A DNA stretch of 64,000 bases from GW2011-AR18 sp038046085 (lineage in GTDB: Archaea; Nanobdellota; Nanobdellia; SCGC-AAA011-G17; GW2011-AR18), in contig JBBSWW010000003.1 in NCBI GenBank assembly GCA_038046085.1, positions 1 to 64,000 on the forward strand. Direction: 5' to 3'. This document shows positions 8,071-17,083 of this stretch, piece after piece. Made by a program: the position numbers and the translations under genes. How positions within the stretch are numbered: the first letter of the stretch is position 1; every line of letters begins with the position of its first letter. The notes under the pieces were generated by a model. It was not told the origin of the DNA and ran no database searches. It saw only the letters and a list, made by a program, of their open reading frames with translations.

Positions 8071-9275
8071 TAAAACATTATTTTTTTATTTCTTTAAAAA
8101 GTTTATCACACAGAAAACTAAGATCAAGCTTGACAATATTGGGAATAGTAATAGGAATAATGTCAATAGTAGCATTACTTACTATATCATCAAGTTTGAA
8201 AAGTTCAATAGAAGATCAGTTTAGTAAAATAGGAGCTACAAGACTGTATGTATTTCCTAAAAGTAATGCCGGATTTGTGCCAACACAAGGATTAGAGAAA
8301 AAAGATGGAGAAACATTAGAGAGGTTAAGCGAATTTAAGTGGGTAACGCCATATCTAATGCAGAGTTCAAGTGTAGAATTTAATAGTGAAGTAAAAAAAA
8401 TCAGTGTATTAGCAACACCAACAGATCAGTTAGAAGAGAGATGGAAGGATTTAGATTTTAAAGTAGATAAAGGAAGATTATTTACAGATAATGATGGGTA
8501 TTCAGCAATAATAGGAAAAAGAGTAGAAGATGATGTATTCAAGAAGGATATAAGAATAAATGATAATATAATAATAGAAGGGAAAAAATTTAGAGTAATA
8601 GGAATATTAACAGAGTTTGGAAATCCTGATGATGATAATAGAATCTATGTGCCAATAGAAACAGCAAGAATTGCTTTTAATAAACCAACACAACTATCAA
8701 TGATAGAACTTGTAGTAAAACCTGGAGTAGATATACCAGCAGCAGCAAAAAAAGTTGAGAATACATTATTAAAATCTAAAGGAGAAAAATTATCAGCATC
8801 AAAGAAAAATCAACTAAGTTTTGAAGTAATAACACCAGAACAGTTACTAGGACAATTAAATAATGTTTTGTTGATAATACAACTAGTACTAGTAAGTATA
8901 GCAGCAGTATCATTAGTTGTTGGAGTTGTTGGAATAATGAATTCAATGTATACATCAGTATTAGAGAGAACGAGAGATATAGGGGTAATGAAGTCTGTAG
9001 GTGCTAAAAGAAGTGATATATTAAAAGTATTTTTGATAGAAGCAGGAATCATAGGATTAATAGGTGGAGTAGTTGGTGTAATAATTGGAGTAGCACTAGC
9101 TAAATTAGTTGGGAGTGCTGCAGCTGAATCTGGATTTTCATTCTTAAAAATAAAAATAGATTACTTTGTAATGTTATTATGTATAATATTTTCAATGTTA
9201 TTTGCAATGTTCTCAGGATATTTGCCAGCAAAAAGAGCTTCTAAAATGGAACCAGTGGAGGCATTAAGAGGATGA
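8067..9275 (+). CDS. ABC transporter permease, MacB/FtsX type
   Basis: A 402-residue permease. It has an N-terminal transmembrane helix (about 20-42), a large extracellular MacB-PCD-like domain (about 50-275), then three C-terminal helices forming an FtsX domain. The segment GIMNSMYTSVLERTRDIGVMKSVGAKRSDIL is the coupling-helix region of this family, and it ends PAKRASKMEPVEALRG. Paralogous to the next gene, with near-identical coupling segments. The two probably form the heterodimeric membrane part with the ATPase at 6065. Confidence 0.93.
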   Translation: MIKHYFFISLKSLSHRKLRSSLTILGIVIGIMSIVALLTISSSLKSSIEDQFSKIGATRLYVFPKSNAGFVPTQGLEKKDGETLERLSEFKWVTPYLMQSSSVEFNSEVKKISVLATPTDQLEERWKDLDFKVDKGRLFTDNDGYSAIIGKRVEDDVFKKDIRINDNIIIEGKKFRVIGILTEFGNPDDDNRIYVPIETARIAFNKPTQLSMIELVVKPGVDIPAAAKKVENTLLKSKGEKLSASKKNQLSFEVITPEQLLGQLNNVLLIIQLVLVSIAAVSLVVGVVGIMNSMYTSVLERTRDIGVMKSVGAKRSDILKVFLIEAGIIGLIGGVVGVIIGVALAKLVGSAAAESGFSFLKIKIDYFVMLLCIIFSMLFAMFSGYLPAKRASKMEPVEALRG

Positions 9276-10465
9276 AGATAATAAAAGATTATTATAAACT
9301 AATAGAGAGCAATTTCAGGAATAAAAAACTGAGATCATTCTTGACAACATTAGGAATAATAATAGGGGTAGCATTAATAATAATCTTAATCTCATTAGGT
9401 CAGGGAATGCAGAATGCAATAAGCTACCAGTTCAATAAAATAGGAATAAAATCAATAAGAGTAGTAGCAGGAGATCTAAATGGTCCACCAAATGCGGCAT
9501 TTGGATTAAATAAAGATTTACAAGAACACATAGAAAGAGTAAGAGGTGTAGATTATGTAAACCCAGTAATAATAAATGATGGTATAATGACATTTGATAG
9601 TGAAGGAGCATTAGTAAGCGTATTTGGATATGATACAAAATTATCAGAAAAAGGATTTGCAGATACAGATGTAAAACTAGAAACAGGAAGATTCTTCACA
9701 CCAGGAGATAAAGACTCAATAATAATAGGAAATAATATCGCAATTAAATTATATAATAAAAAAATAAGAATAAAGAATAGTGTAGAAATAAATGGAAGAA
9801 AATTCAGAGTAATAGGAATATTTGAAAAAACAGGAACAGATGTAGATAATAATGTTTACATGCCATTAGATGTATCAAGAGAATTATTTGGTAATTCAGA
9901 CATAGTAAATGTATTCATAGTACAGATAAAAGATGGAATAAATATAGATGAAACTGCAAAAGGAATAGACAGAGAATTATTCAGGGTATTAAAAAACAAA
10001 GATGCGTATAAAGTCTTTACACCAGCACAATTAGTAAGTTATATACAAGACATATTAGGAGCAATTTCTGTATTTTTAACAGCAATAGCAGGAATATCAT
10101 TAATAGTAGGTGCAGTTGGAATAATGAATTCAATGTATACATCAGTATTAGAGAGAACAAGAGAGATAGGAGTAATGAAAGCAGTAGGAGCAAGAAGAAG
10201 AGATATATTACTATTATTTTTATTTGAAGCTGGATTAATAGGATTAGTAGGAGGAATAATAGGGATAGTAATTGGGATCATTGTTTCTTATGGAATAGGA
10301 TACTTATTATCTGGATTAGGATATGAACTAGTAAGGATAAGTGTCAGTATTAACTTAATATTAGGAGCATTATTGTTTAGTTTTATAGTAGGATTAATCT
10401 CAGGAGTATTACCAGCTTATAGAGGGAGTAGGATGCAGGCTGTAGAAGCATTAAGATATGAATAA
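9272..10465 (+). CDS. ABC transporter permease, MacB/FtsX type (second)
   Basis: A 397-residue paralogue of the upstream permease, same topology: one N-terminal helix, extracellular domain, three C-terminal helices, and the C-terminal motif ending MQAVEALRYE. The coupling segment GIMNSMYTSVLERTREIGVMKAVGA is almost the same as in its neighbour, indicating a tandem duplication. It overlaps the upstream stop by 4 bp and ends the operon. Substrates of archaeal members are unknown; candidates are lipopeptides, surface proteins or antibiotics. Confidence 0.93.
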   Translation: MKIIKDYYKLIESNFRNKKLRSFLTTLGIIIGVALIIILISLGQGMQNAISYQFNKIGIKSIRVVAGDLNGPPNAAFGLNKDLQEHIERVRGVDYVNPVIINDGIMTFDSEGALVSVFGYDTKLSEKGFADTDVKLETGRFFTPGDKDSIIIGNNIAIKLYNKKIRIKNSVEINGRKFRVIGIFEKTGTDVDNNVYMPLDVSRELFGNSDIVNVFIVQIKDGINIDETAKGIDRELFRVLKNKDAYKVFTPAQLVSYIQDILGAISVFLTAIAGISLIVGAVGIMNSMYTSVLERTREIGVMKAVGARRRDILLLFLFEAGLIGLVGGIIGIVIGIIVSYGIGYLLSGLGYELVRISVSINLILGALLFSFIVGLISGVLPAYRGSRMQAVEALRYE

Positions 10466-10496
10466 GCTTTTAAATTAATATCTGGATAAAATAATT

Positions 10497-11426
10497 ATGA
10501 AATACTTACTATTCTTAAATAAATTTGAATTAGATGTGAATGTATTAAAAAACAAGTTAAAAAATAAAGTAAATAATTTTACAGAAAGTGAAGGAAGATT
10601 AGTCATAGAATCAGATCAAGATATAAGTGAAGAACTAAAACAATTACATGAAGTAAAAAAATATTATATAATAAGCACAGAATGGAAAGACTTAGATTTC
10701 AAAAGACTAAAAGGAGATGCATTAAGAACAATAAAAAATTATAAAACATACATCATAGAAACTAAATTCATAGATAAAATGCCCATATCAGCAAAATCAG
10801 TATATAAACAGATAAATCCATACTTAAAATATGAAGGAATAACTGTAGATGAGAATAATCCAGAAGTTGTATTATATGTAGAATTTAAAAAAGAAAACGA
10901 TAAAAGGTACTATAGAGTATGTTATAATGAAAGACAGAAAATGGAAAAAATAAAACCAATAGAAATGGAATATAAAAACTTCTATGTAGTATTAGAAGAA
11001 CCAAGAATAGTAGAAGAGATAAGTGATTTCTTAAGATTATGCTGGATATTCAAGATGCCATTATACATAATAACAAAAAAACAAAATGAAGTAGAAAATG
11101 TGTTAAAAAAAGCAAAAGAGATAACAAAAGGAATAGTATATGAAGAAATGATAATAAAATACATACCATACTTATCAAAAGATTATATAAAAGTAGGATT
11201 TACAAAACACGCAACACAAAATGAGAAAGAACTAGTAAAATTCTTTGATAAAAATGATGAAGAAAAAATAATGCTAGTATTCGGAAATGATACATATGGA
11301 TTAAGCCAGGAAGTAAGAGATGATTTAGATCATTGCTTTAGATTAACACCAGAACTAAATAAACCATTAAAAGCTAATCAAGCATTAAGTTATGTATTAG
11401 GAATATTTACAGGAAGAAAAATTTAA
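10497..11426 (+). CDS. THUMP-SPOUT RNA methyltransferase-like protein
   Basis: A 309-residue protein. Residues about 60-140 fit a THUMP RNA-binding domain (ISAKSVYKQINPYL, then NPEVVLYVEF and RYYRVCY). Residues about 165-309 fit a SPOUT methyltransferase: LYIITKK strand, LVFGNDTYGLS glycine-rich motif 2, and LKANQALSYVLGIF motif 3 that forms the SAM-binding trefoil knot. SPOUT enzymes methylate tRNA or rRNA in the cytoplasm. Archaea have several poorly characterised SPOUT families related to this arrangement. The target is not known. Convergent with the next gene, sharing 4 bp. Confidence 0.7.
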   Translation: MKYLLFLNKFELDVNVLKNKLKNKVNNFTESEGRLVIESDQDISEELKQLHEVKKYYIISTEWKDLDFKRLKGDALRTIKNYKTYIIETKFIDKMPISAKSVYKQINPYLKYEGITVDENNPEVVLYVEFKKENDKRYYRVCYNERQKMEKIKPIEMEYKNFYVVLEEPRIVEEISDFLRLCWIFKMPLYIITKKQNEVENVLKKAKEITKGIVYEEMIIKYIPYLSKDYIKVGFTKHATQNEKELVKFFDKNDEEKIMLVFGNDTYGLSQEVRDDLDHCFRLTPELNKPLKANQALSYVLGIFTGRKI

Positions 11427-12259
11427 TCCTTAGAAATTCTTTTTCTTTTAACACTCTCAGATTGATCAAGATAATTTTCATTAGAAGTTATAGTTTTTCC
11501 TATCTCTTTTTCAGCTTCTTTTCTAGCATTTCCTGCAACTTTTCCACCTCTAATGGCTTTATCTTTACAATCATCAAAACCTTCAGCGTTCTCATTTTTT
11601 GTTATTTCGGTTGTAACTCTCTCACCTAACATTGTAAATATCAACTCTAAATCATTCATATGATCTCTAAGATTTTCTTTATTTAAATTCTTGAAACTTT
11701 TGTATTCTTCAACTGTTTTACCAAAAGTAGCTTTAGATATTTCATTAGTCAATATTGCAAATTCTACATCTTCTTTAACATCATGTTTTTTCCATTCATC
11801 TGTCAATTCTTGCCTAACTGCTATTCCACGAACTCTTTTCTCAATCCAATCATCAGAATAACCTTTAAGCCTGTATAACTCTTTCATTCTTTGTTGAGCG
11901 AGTTCTGGATCTGCAATTTCTTTAACTCTTTCATAACCGACCTGAGCAAGCCATAATTTGAAAGGTTCTGCTTTAGGGGATGTTATAGACTGAACTATAC
12001 GAAACGCTCCTTTTGTATTAGTACAATTCATATTTTGTTTACCACCAGAAGTATCAATAGGAAGGGTAGTGGCAATTTGCCCCCATCCTTTGGAAAGTTC
12101 TTCATCACGTCTTCTCATATCTTTAAGATAACCTTTAGGATCTTTAGAATCAATTAATACAAAAATAATATCCTCTATAACAAACCACCACTCATTATTA
12201 TGCCAAGTTTTCCTAATATTCTTACCTTCAAAAACTGAAATAGCATTATTCGAGTCCAT
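11423..12259 (-). CDS. BRO-N / DinD-like protein
   Basis: A 278-residue protein. Residues about 1-115 match the BRO/antirepressor N-terminal domain: an F(E)GKNIRKTWHNNEWWFVIEDI start, then a KGYLKDMRRRDEE helix and a later FRIVQSITSPKAEPFKLWLA stretch. The remainder (ERVKEIADPELAQQRMKELY, then IRGGKVAGNARKEAE) closely resembles DNA-damage-inducible protein D and its phage relatives. BRO-N domains bind DNA and spread with phages and mobile elements. It stands alone, between a THUMP-SPOUT gene and aspS. Function in archaea is unknown; a regulatory or defence role is speculative. Confidence 0.8.
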   Translation of the reverse strand: MDSNNAISVFEGKNIRKTWHNNEWWFVIEDIIFVLIDSKDPKGYLKDMRRRDEELSKGWGQIATTLPIDTSGGKQNMNCTNTKGAFRIVQSITSPKAEPFKLWLAQVGYERVKEIADPELAQQRMKELYRLKGYSDDWIEKRVRGIAVRQELTDEWKKHDVKEDVEFAILTNEISKATFGKTVEEYKSFKNLNKENLRDHMNDLELIFTMLGERVTTEITKNENAEGFDDCKDKAIRGGKVAGNARKEAEKEIGKTITSNENYLDQSESVKRKRISKD

Positions 12260-12314
12260 AAAATATAATAGAATTTATAATATATAAACCTGGCGAGTGT
12301 CTATGTCGTGTCCA

Positions 12315-12345
12315 GTGGAAAGAAGCTATTTTAAAGCATTTCCAC
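12315..12345. promoter_or_regulatory. Inverted repeat between aspS and BRO gene
   Basis: GTGGAAA (12315-12321) and TTTCCAC (12339-12345) form a perfect 7-bp inverted repeat with a 17-base loop. It lies after the aspS stop and before the BRO/DinD-like start on the minus strand. It could be a transcript-end hairpin for aspS or an operator of the BRO gene; no T-run follows it. Confidence 0.35.
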
Positions 12346-12364
12346 AAGAAATTTTTTATAAAAA

Positions 12365-14137
12365 TTATTTCTTAACAACATCTAATTTCATATGAATATC
12401 TTTCAAGAACTCTGGAGTCCAATCCTGAGGAGAACTATCCATAGGATTTTCTGCAGATTTATTCTTAGGGAAAGCAATGACTTCACGGATATCATCAACA
12501 CCATTAAGCAAAGCACAGAATCTGTCAAAACCTAAAGCAAGACCACCATGAACTGGGGCTGAGTATTTGAAAGCATTAAGTAAAAAGTCAAACTTCTTTT
12601 CAGCTTCTTCATAAGTAAGACCAAGAACTTTAAGAGTCCTAATTTGAACATCTTTCTTATGAATCCTGATAGAACCTCCACCTAATTCAACTCCGTTAAG
12701 AACAACATCATAAGCTTTAGCACGAACTCTATAAGGATCTTTTTCTAAGTATTCAACATCTTCGTTCATAGGAGAGGTGAAAATATGATGACGAGCCTGC
12801 CATGAATTAGAATCTTCATTAAATTCAAATAATGGGAAATCAACAACCCAGCAGAACCTGAAATCATCTTTCTTCATCAAATTTAATTTTTTACCAATGT
12901 GAAGTCTTACTTGACCAAGACCAGTACAAGCTTTTTCAAATTCATCAGCAGCAAACAATAATAGATCTCCATCTTTAGAATTTGTAGATTTAATCAATTC
13001 CTTTTGAATATCATCAGAGATATACTTAACAATAGAACTCTCTAATTTATTACCTGCTATAACTTTAGCCCAAGCTAAACCTGGAAGTTTGTATAATTTA
13101 GCAACAGTAATAAGTTCTTCAATATCAGTCCTAGAGAATTTACCACAACCTGTAGCATTCAAACAATAAACAGAACCATATTTCTTATTCAAGACATTAG
13201 TGAAAACAGAGAAACTTGATTTCTTAACAATATCACTAACATTAACAAATTCTAAACCGAATCTTAAATCAGGCTTATCAGAACCATACTTAGACATAGC
13301 TTCATGGAAAGTAAGTCTCTGGAAAGGAGTTTTAATATCCTTATTAAGAACTTTCTTGAAAACATTCTTTATAAGACCTTCAACAATATTCTGGATATCT
13401 TCCTGTTCGATGAAAGACATCTCAAGATCAATTTGAGTAAACTCTGGTTGACGGTCAGCTCTTAAATCTTCATCTCTTAAACAACGAGCTAACTGGAAGT
13501 AACGATCACAACCAGCAACCATCAATAACTGCTTATACATTTGAGGAGATTCAGGAAGAGCATAAAACTTACCAGGATGAACTCTTGAAGGAACTTTGAA
13601 AACTCTAGCACCACCAGGAGTAGTCTTTACGAACATTGGGGTTTCTATTTCCATAAAATCTTGAGATGAAAGATATTCACGAGCAGCTTGAGCAGCTTTA
13701 TGTCTATTAAATAATCTATTCTGCATGACAGGACGTCTTAAATCCAAGTACCTATATTGTAATCTTAATTCTTCATTAATTTCAGCTCTATCATCAATCT
13801 CAAAAGGTGGAACTTCAGATTCGTTAATAATATTCAATGACTTACAATCAACTTCTATCTCACCAGTAACAATATGTTTATTCTCCATACCTTTTGGTCT
13901 AGTTCTTATTGAACCTGTAACCTGAATACACCATTCTCTTCTTAGCTTATCAGCATCAGGCATTTTGGTAGGATCTAATACTATTTGAGTAATACCATAT
14001 CTATCACGTAAATCTATAAAGATAATACCACCATGATCTCTCCTAGAAGCGACCCAACCACAAAGAATAGTTCCTTTCTCAATATCTTTAGAAGTTAGTT
14101 CCCCGCATGTGTGTGTTCTAAAACTAGTTTTTGACAT
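12365..14137 (-). CDS. aspS: Aspartyl-tRNA synthetase, bacterial type, probably non-discriminating
   Basis: A 590-residue class II synthetase of the long bacterial form. It has an N-terminal OB anticodon-binding domain (about 1-105), catalytic core motifs (FMEIETPMFVKTTPGGARVF; FQLARCLRDEDLRADRQPEFTQIDLEMSF; GLALGFDRF), and the bacterial GAD insertion domain (about 290-420). Archaeal AspRS is normally about 430 residues and lacks GAD, so this gene is probably bacterial in origin. His35 in the RRDHGG loop and Gly83 in RPKGM match the pair known from Pseudomonas aeruginosa non-discriminating AspRS (H31, G83). This predicts that Asp is also loaded on tRNA-Asn. It is encoded alone. Confidence 0.95.
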   Translation of the reverse strand: MSKTSFRTHTCGELTSKDIEKGTILCGWVASRRDHGGIIFIDLRDRYGITQIVLDPTKMPDADKLRREWCIQVTGSIRTRPKGMENKHIVTGEIEVDCKSLNIINESEVPPFEIDDRAEINEELRLQYRYLDLRRPVMQNRLFNRHKAAQAAREYLSSQDFMEIETPMFVKTTPGGARVFKVPSRVHPGKFYALPESPQMYKQLLMVAGCDRYFQLARCLRDEDLRADRQPEFTQIDLEMSFIEQEDIQNIVEGLIKNVFKKVLNKDIKTPFQRLTFHEAMSKYGSDKPDLRFGLEFVNVSDIVKKSSFSVFTNVLNKKYGSVYCLNATGCGKFSRTDIEELITVAKLYKLPGLAWAKVIAGNKLESSIVKYISDDIQKELIKSTNSKDGDLLLFAADEFEKACTGLGQVRLHIGKKLNLMKKDDFRFCWVVDFPLFEFNEDSNSWQARHHIFTSPMNEDVEYLEKDPYRVRAKAYDVVLNGVELGGGSIRIHKKDVQIRTLKVLGLTYEEAEKKFDFLLNAFKYSAPVHGGLALGFDRFCALLNGVDDIREVIAFPKNKSAENPMDSSPQDWTPEFLKDIHMKLDVVKK

Positions 14138-14244
14138 AAAAATAACGTTCTTAAAGAATTTATAAGGTTTATTGTTGGTTGTTTTTGTAAAATAATATAT
14201 TAATTGATAATAATTCTTAAATACTCAAAATTATTTGAGATAAT

Positions 14245-14778
14245 ATGAATAATATAGAATTTGAGATAAGAAGTTTTATTTCAAAAGATAAATACAATGA
14301 ATTAATAGAATTTTTCAAGAACAATGCAGAATTTTTGAATGAAGATTATCAAGAAACATATTACTTTGATACAAAAGAAGACCTAAGAATACAGAAAAAC
14401 AATTACTTCTCTAAAATCTGGATGAAGAAAGGAAAAATGCATGATGAACAAAGAGAAGAAATAGAAATAAAGTTTGAAAAAGAGGATTTTGAAAAACTAG
14501 AAAAAATGTTTACAAGCATAGGAATAAATGTAAATATAAAATGGTTCAGAACAAGACATAATTACAAATGGGATGATATAGTAGTATCAATAGATTATAC
14601 AAGAGGATATGGATATATAATAGAATTAGAAAAAATGAGCACAGAAGAGAATAAAACTAAAGTTTTAGAGGAATTAAAAAAACATTTCGAGATGTTAAAA
14701 ATACCATTAACTTCTAAAGAAGAATTTGACAACCAATTCAAGAATTATAAAGAGAACTGGAAGACATTAACTGCCTAG
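14245..14778 (+). CDS. CYTH-domain protein
   Basis: A 177-residue protein spanning a whole CYTH (CyaB-thiamine triphosphatase) fold. The N-terminal signature is E-F-E-I-R, a variant of the usual ExExK with Arg for Lys. Further charged strands follow in alternating pattern (REEIEIKF, WFRTRHNYKW, VVSIDYTRGYGYIIELE). CYTH enzymes bind triphosphates in a charged tunnel with divalent metal, acting as tripolyphosphatases, thiamine triphosphatases or class IV adenylyl cyclases. The exact substrate cannot be assigned. It starts soon after a promoter-like AT stretch and lies upstream of an orphan gene in the same direction. Confidence 0.75.
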   Translation: MNNIEFEIRSFISKDKYNELIEFFKNNAEFLNEDYQETYYFDTKEDLRIQKNNYFSKIWMKKGKMHDEQREEIEIKFEKEDFEKLEKMFTSIGINVNIKWFRTRHNYKWDDIVVSIDYTRGYGYIIELEKMSTEENKTKVLEELKKHFEMLKIPLTSKEEFDNQFKNYKENWKTLTA

Positions 14779-14812
14779 ATATACTTTTAAATATTTCCAA
14801 ATTTTACTTATC

Positions 14813-15400
14813 ATGGAAGATATACTATTTATTGTACATCCTTATACTTATAGAATTGATAATGATGGAGATGCAGCAATAACAGATCAATCTTCTGAAA
14901 TGGATTTTAAAATTGATTTACTTACAAAACAATTTTTTGAAAATAAAAATAGGGTTATAGTCTCATTTACTCATCATATTTTTAGTGAAATGTCTTTATT
15001 TGCCTTTTGTGAGGCATATGGCTTTATTTATGAGGATAATTTAGAGAAAATACTTATTCCAACAACTGGTGTTCCTTTAGGTACTAATAAACCTTTAAAT
15101 GTTGATGATGAAACATGGGCTAATTTAAGAATGGTTTATACTACAGAAGAAAAATTAAAAGATCTAGTCCCTTTTCATAGAGATGCTTATTTTATTGGTG
15201 GAATGTTGGAAGCTTGTGTTAGTAACTTTGCCATTTATTGGGATAAAAATCATAGAACCCAAAATAATAACTTGTTTTATATTCCTGAACTTTGTGTTTC
15301 ACAGAATGTTGAAGCTAGAATAAGGGCTGAAGATATTTTAAAGGAAAGAGATATTTTAGCATTGACATACGAAGAAGCAATGGAAAGACTAGCTAGATAA
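14813..15400 (+). CDS. Orphan protein, possibly isochorismatase-like
   Basis: A 195-residue soluble protein with no firm family. The segment AYFIGGMLEACVSNFAIYW resembles the isochorismatase-fold strand with its conserved CV pair, and an N-terminal strand followed by Asp residues also fits an alpha/beta fold. That resemblance is weak. Codon use is rich in T-ending codons, unlike the flanking CYTH and TldD genes. Its 3' end overlaps the convergent small gene by 12 bp. Confidence 0.55.
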   Translation: MEDILFIVHPYTYRIDNDGDAAITDQSSEMDFKIDLLTKQFFENKNRVIVSFTHHIFSEMSLFAFCEAYGFIYEDNLEKILIPTTGVPLGTNKPLNVDDETWANLRMVYTTEEKLKDLVPFHRDAYFIGGMLEACVSNFAIYWDKNHRTQNNNLFYIPELCVSQNVEARIRAEDILKERDILALTYEEAMERLAR

Positions 15401-15646
15401 CTTCTTTCTATAAGAAGAAAACCAATAATGAGAGTAAGCAGTATAACCTTCTAGTTCAAACATTATCACTTTATTACTTCCAATATAAGCATCTTTGATT
15501 TTCTTGACTGTATATTCTTTATTTGGAACTAATGGGTTAGATATAACTTTAGATAAACTCCTTATCTCCCAGGAATCTCTTACTTTAATTCTATCACCTT
15601 TAGAGATATTCAATGCATCCTCTAATCTTAATGATTTTTCTTCCAT
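15389..15646 (-). CDS. Small orphan protein, SH3-like barrel style
   Basis: An 85-residue protein. The central region (KGDRIKV, then LVPNKEYTVKKIKDAYIG, then MFELEGY) looks like a small beta-barrel of the kind seen in phage-type accessory proteins. No domain is recognised with certainty. It converges with the preceding gene. Confidence 0.5.
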   Translation of the reverse strand: MEEKSLRLEDALNISKGDRIKVRDSWEIRSLSKVISNPLVPNKEYTVKKIKDAYIGSNKVIMFELEGYTAYSHYWFSSYRKKLSS

Positions 15647-15733
15647 AAAATCTACTATGAAACAGAATTAAAGAATCTTGAGAGGAAAAAACCGTAAAAA
15701 TCTTTATAAACATCGGAAATCCATAATAACTTA

Positions 15734-17083
15734 ATGGAAACTTTCTTGAAATATGCAGAAAAAAAGGGTTGTAATTATATAGAACTAAAAGAGTATTCTG
15801 GAAACAGGACAAGCATACAATTAGAGAATGAGAAAATAAAAGAATTATCAAAAGGAAATGCATTAATGTATGCAGCAAGAGTGATTTACAAGAACAAAGA
15901 GGGATTAGCTTATTCTAATAAGGAAAATTATAAAGAATTAATAGACAATGCAATAAAATTAGCTCATAAGAACAATAAGATAATAACAATAGATAAACTA
16001 CCAAAATTAAAAAAAGCAGTAAAGACAAAATTAAAGATAAATCCAGAAGATATAGACTTAGAAGAGAAGAAAAAAGATGTCATGAAACTAGATCTAAGAA
16101 AAGACTATAAGAAAATAAATTCATTAAGAGTAAATTATAGTGATAATAACAGAAAACTAAAGATAATTACTTCTGAAGGAAGAGAACTAACATGGAATGA
16201 TAATGTTGTAGGAATAGTATCAGTAGCATATGCAAAAGAGGGAAACAGACTAGAACAATTCTATAAATCAAAAATAAAACATCAAGGATACGAACTATTC
16301 AGGAAAGAGGCAACTGAACTAGTAAATAATTCAATGGAAATGGCAGAAAAGATGTTACAGTCTAAATTAGCTAAAGGAGGAAATTATCCAGTAATAATTG
16401 ATCAAGCATTAGGTGGAGTTTTTAGTCATGAAGCAGTAGGACATGGATGCGAGGCAGACAATGTATTACAAGGATCAACAGTAATGAATGAAAAGATAGG
16501 AAAACTAATAGCAAGTACTTCTGTAAATATAATAGATGATGGAAGTCTAGCAGATGGATATGGGTGGATAGCATTTGATGATGAAGGAGTTGAGGGACAG
16601 AAGACATATCTGATAAGAAACGGATTCTTAGAAGGGTATCTACATACAAGAGAGACAGCATCATTATTAAAAATGAAACCAACAGGAAATGGGAGAGCAG
16701 AGAGTCTAGGACATAGAGCAATACCAAGAATGACAAACACATATTTTGATAATGGAGATTCAAATTTCAATGAGATGTTGGGAAAAATAAAAGACGGATA
16801 TTACCTAAAAGGATCATCTGGCGGACAGGTAAACCCATCATCAGGAGAGTTCTTATTCAATGCACAATACGGATACAGAGTAGAGAACGGAGAAATAAAA
16901 GAACTAGTTAAGAATGTATCATTGACAGGAAATATATTAACAACATTAAAGAATATAAGTCTAGTAGGAAAAGATTTAGAATTCTCACAAGGAGTATGCG
17001 GAAAAGATGGACAGCATGCACCAGTAGGAGATGGAGCACCACATATAAAAATCGATAAAGCAAGATTAGGCGGGCAAGAATGA
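15734..17083 (+). CDS. tldD: TldD metalloprotease subunit
   Basis: A 449-residue member of the TldD/PmbA family. The zinc site HEAVGHGCEAD (HExxxH form) is at about residues 232-242, and the GSSGGQVNPSSGEF segment and GKDGQHAPVGDGAPH ending are typical. TldD forms a heterodimeric protease with TldE that trims unfolded or modified peptides inside a chamber; in bacteria it matures microcins and degrades antitoxins. The next gene, tldE, overlaps its stop by 4 bp, so the two are translated together. Confidence 0.95.
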   Translation: METFLKYAEKKGCNYIELKEYSGNRTSIQLENEKIKELSKGNALMYAARVIYKNKEGLAYSNKENYKELIDNAIKLAHKNNKIITIDKLPKLKKAVKTKLKINPEDIDLEEKKKDVMKLDLRKDYKKINSLRVNYSDNNRKLKIITSEGRELTWNDNVVGIVSVAYAKEGNRLEQFYKSKIKHQGYELFRKEATELVNNSMEMAEKMLQSKLAKGGNYPVIIDQALGGVFSHEAVGHGCEADNVLQGSTVMNEKIGKLIASTSVNIIDDGSLADGYGWIAFDDEGVEGQKTYLIRNGFLEGYLHTRETASLLKMKPTGNGRAESLGHRAIPRMTNTYFDNGDSNFNEMLGKIKDGYYLKGSSGGQVNPSSGEFLFNAQYGYRVENGEIKELVKNVSLTGNILTTLKNISLVGKDLEFSQGVCGKDGQHAPVGDGAPHIKIDKARLGGQE

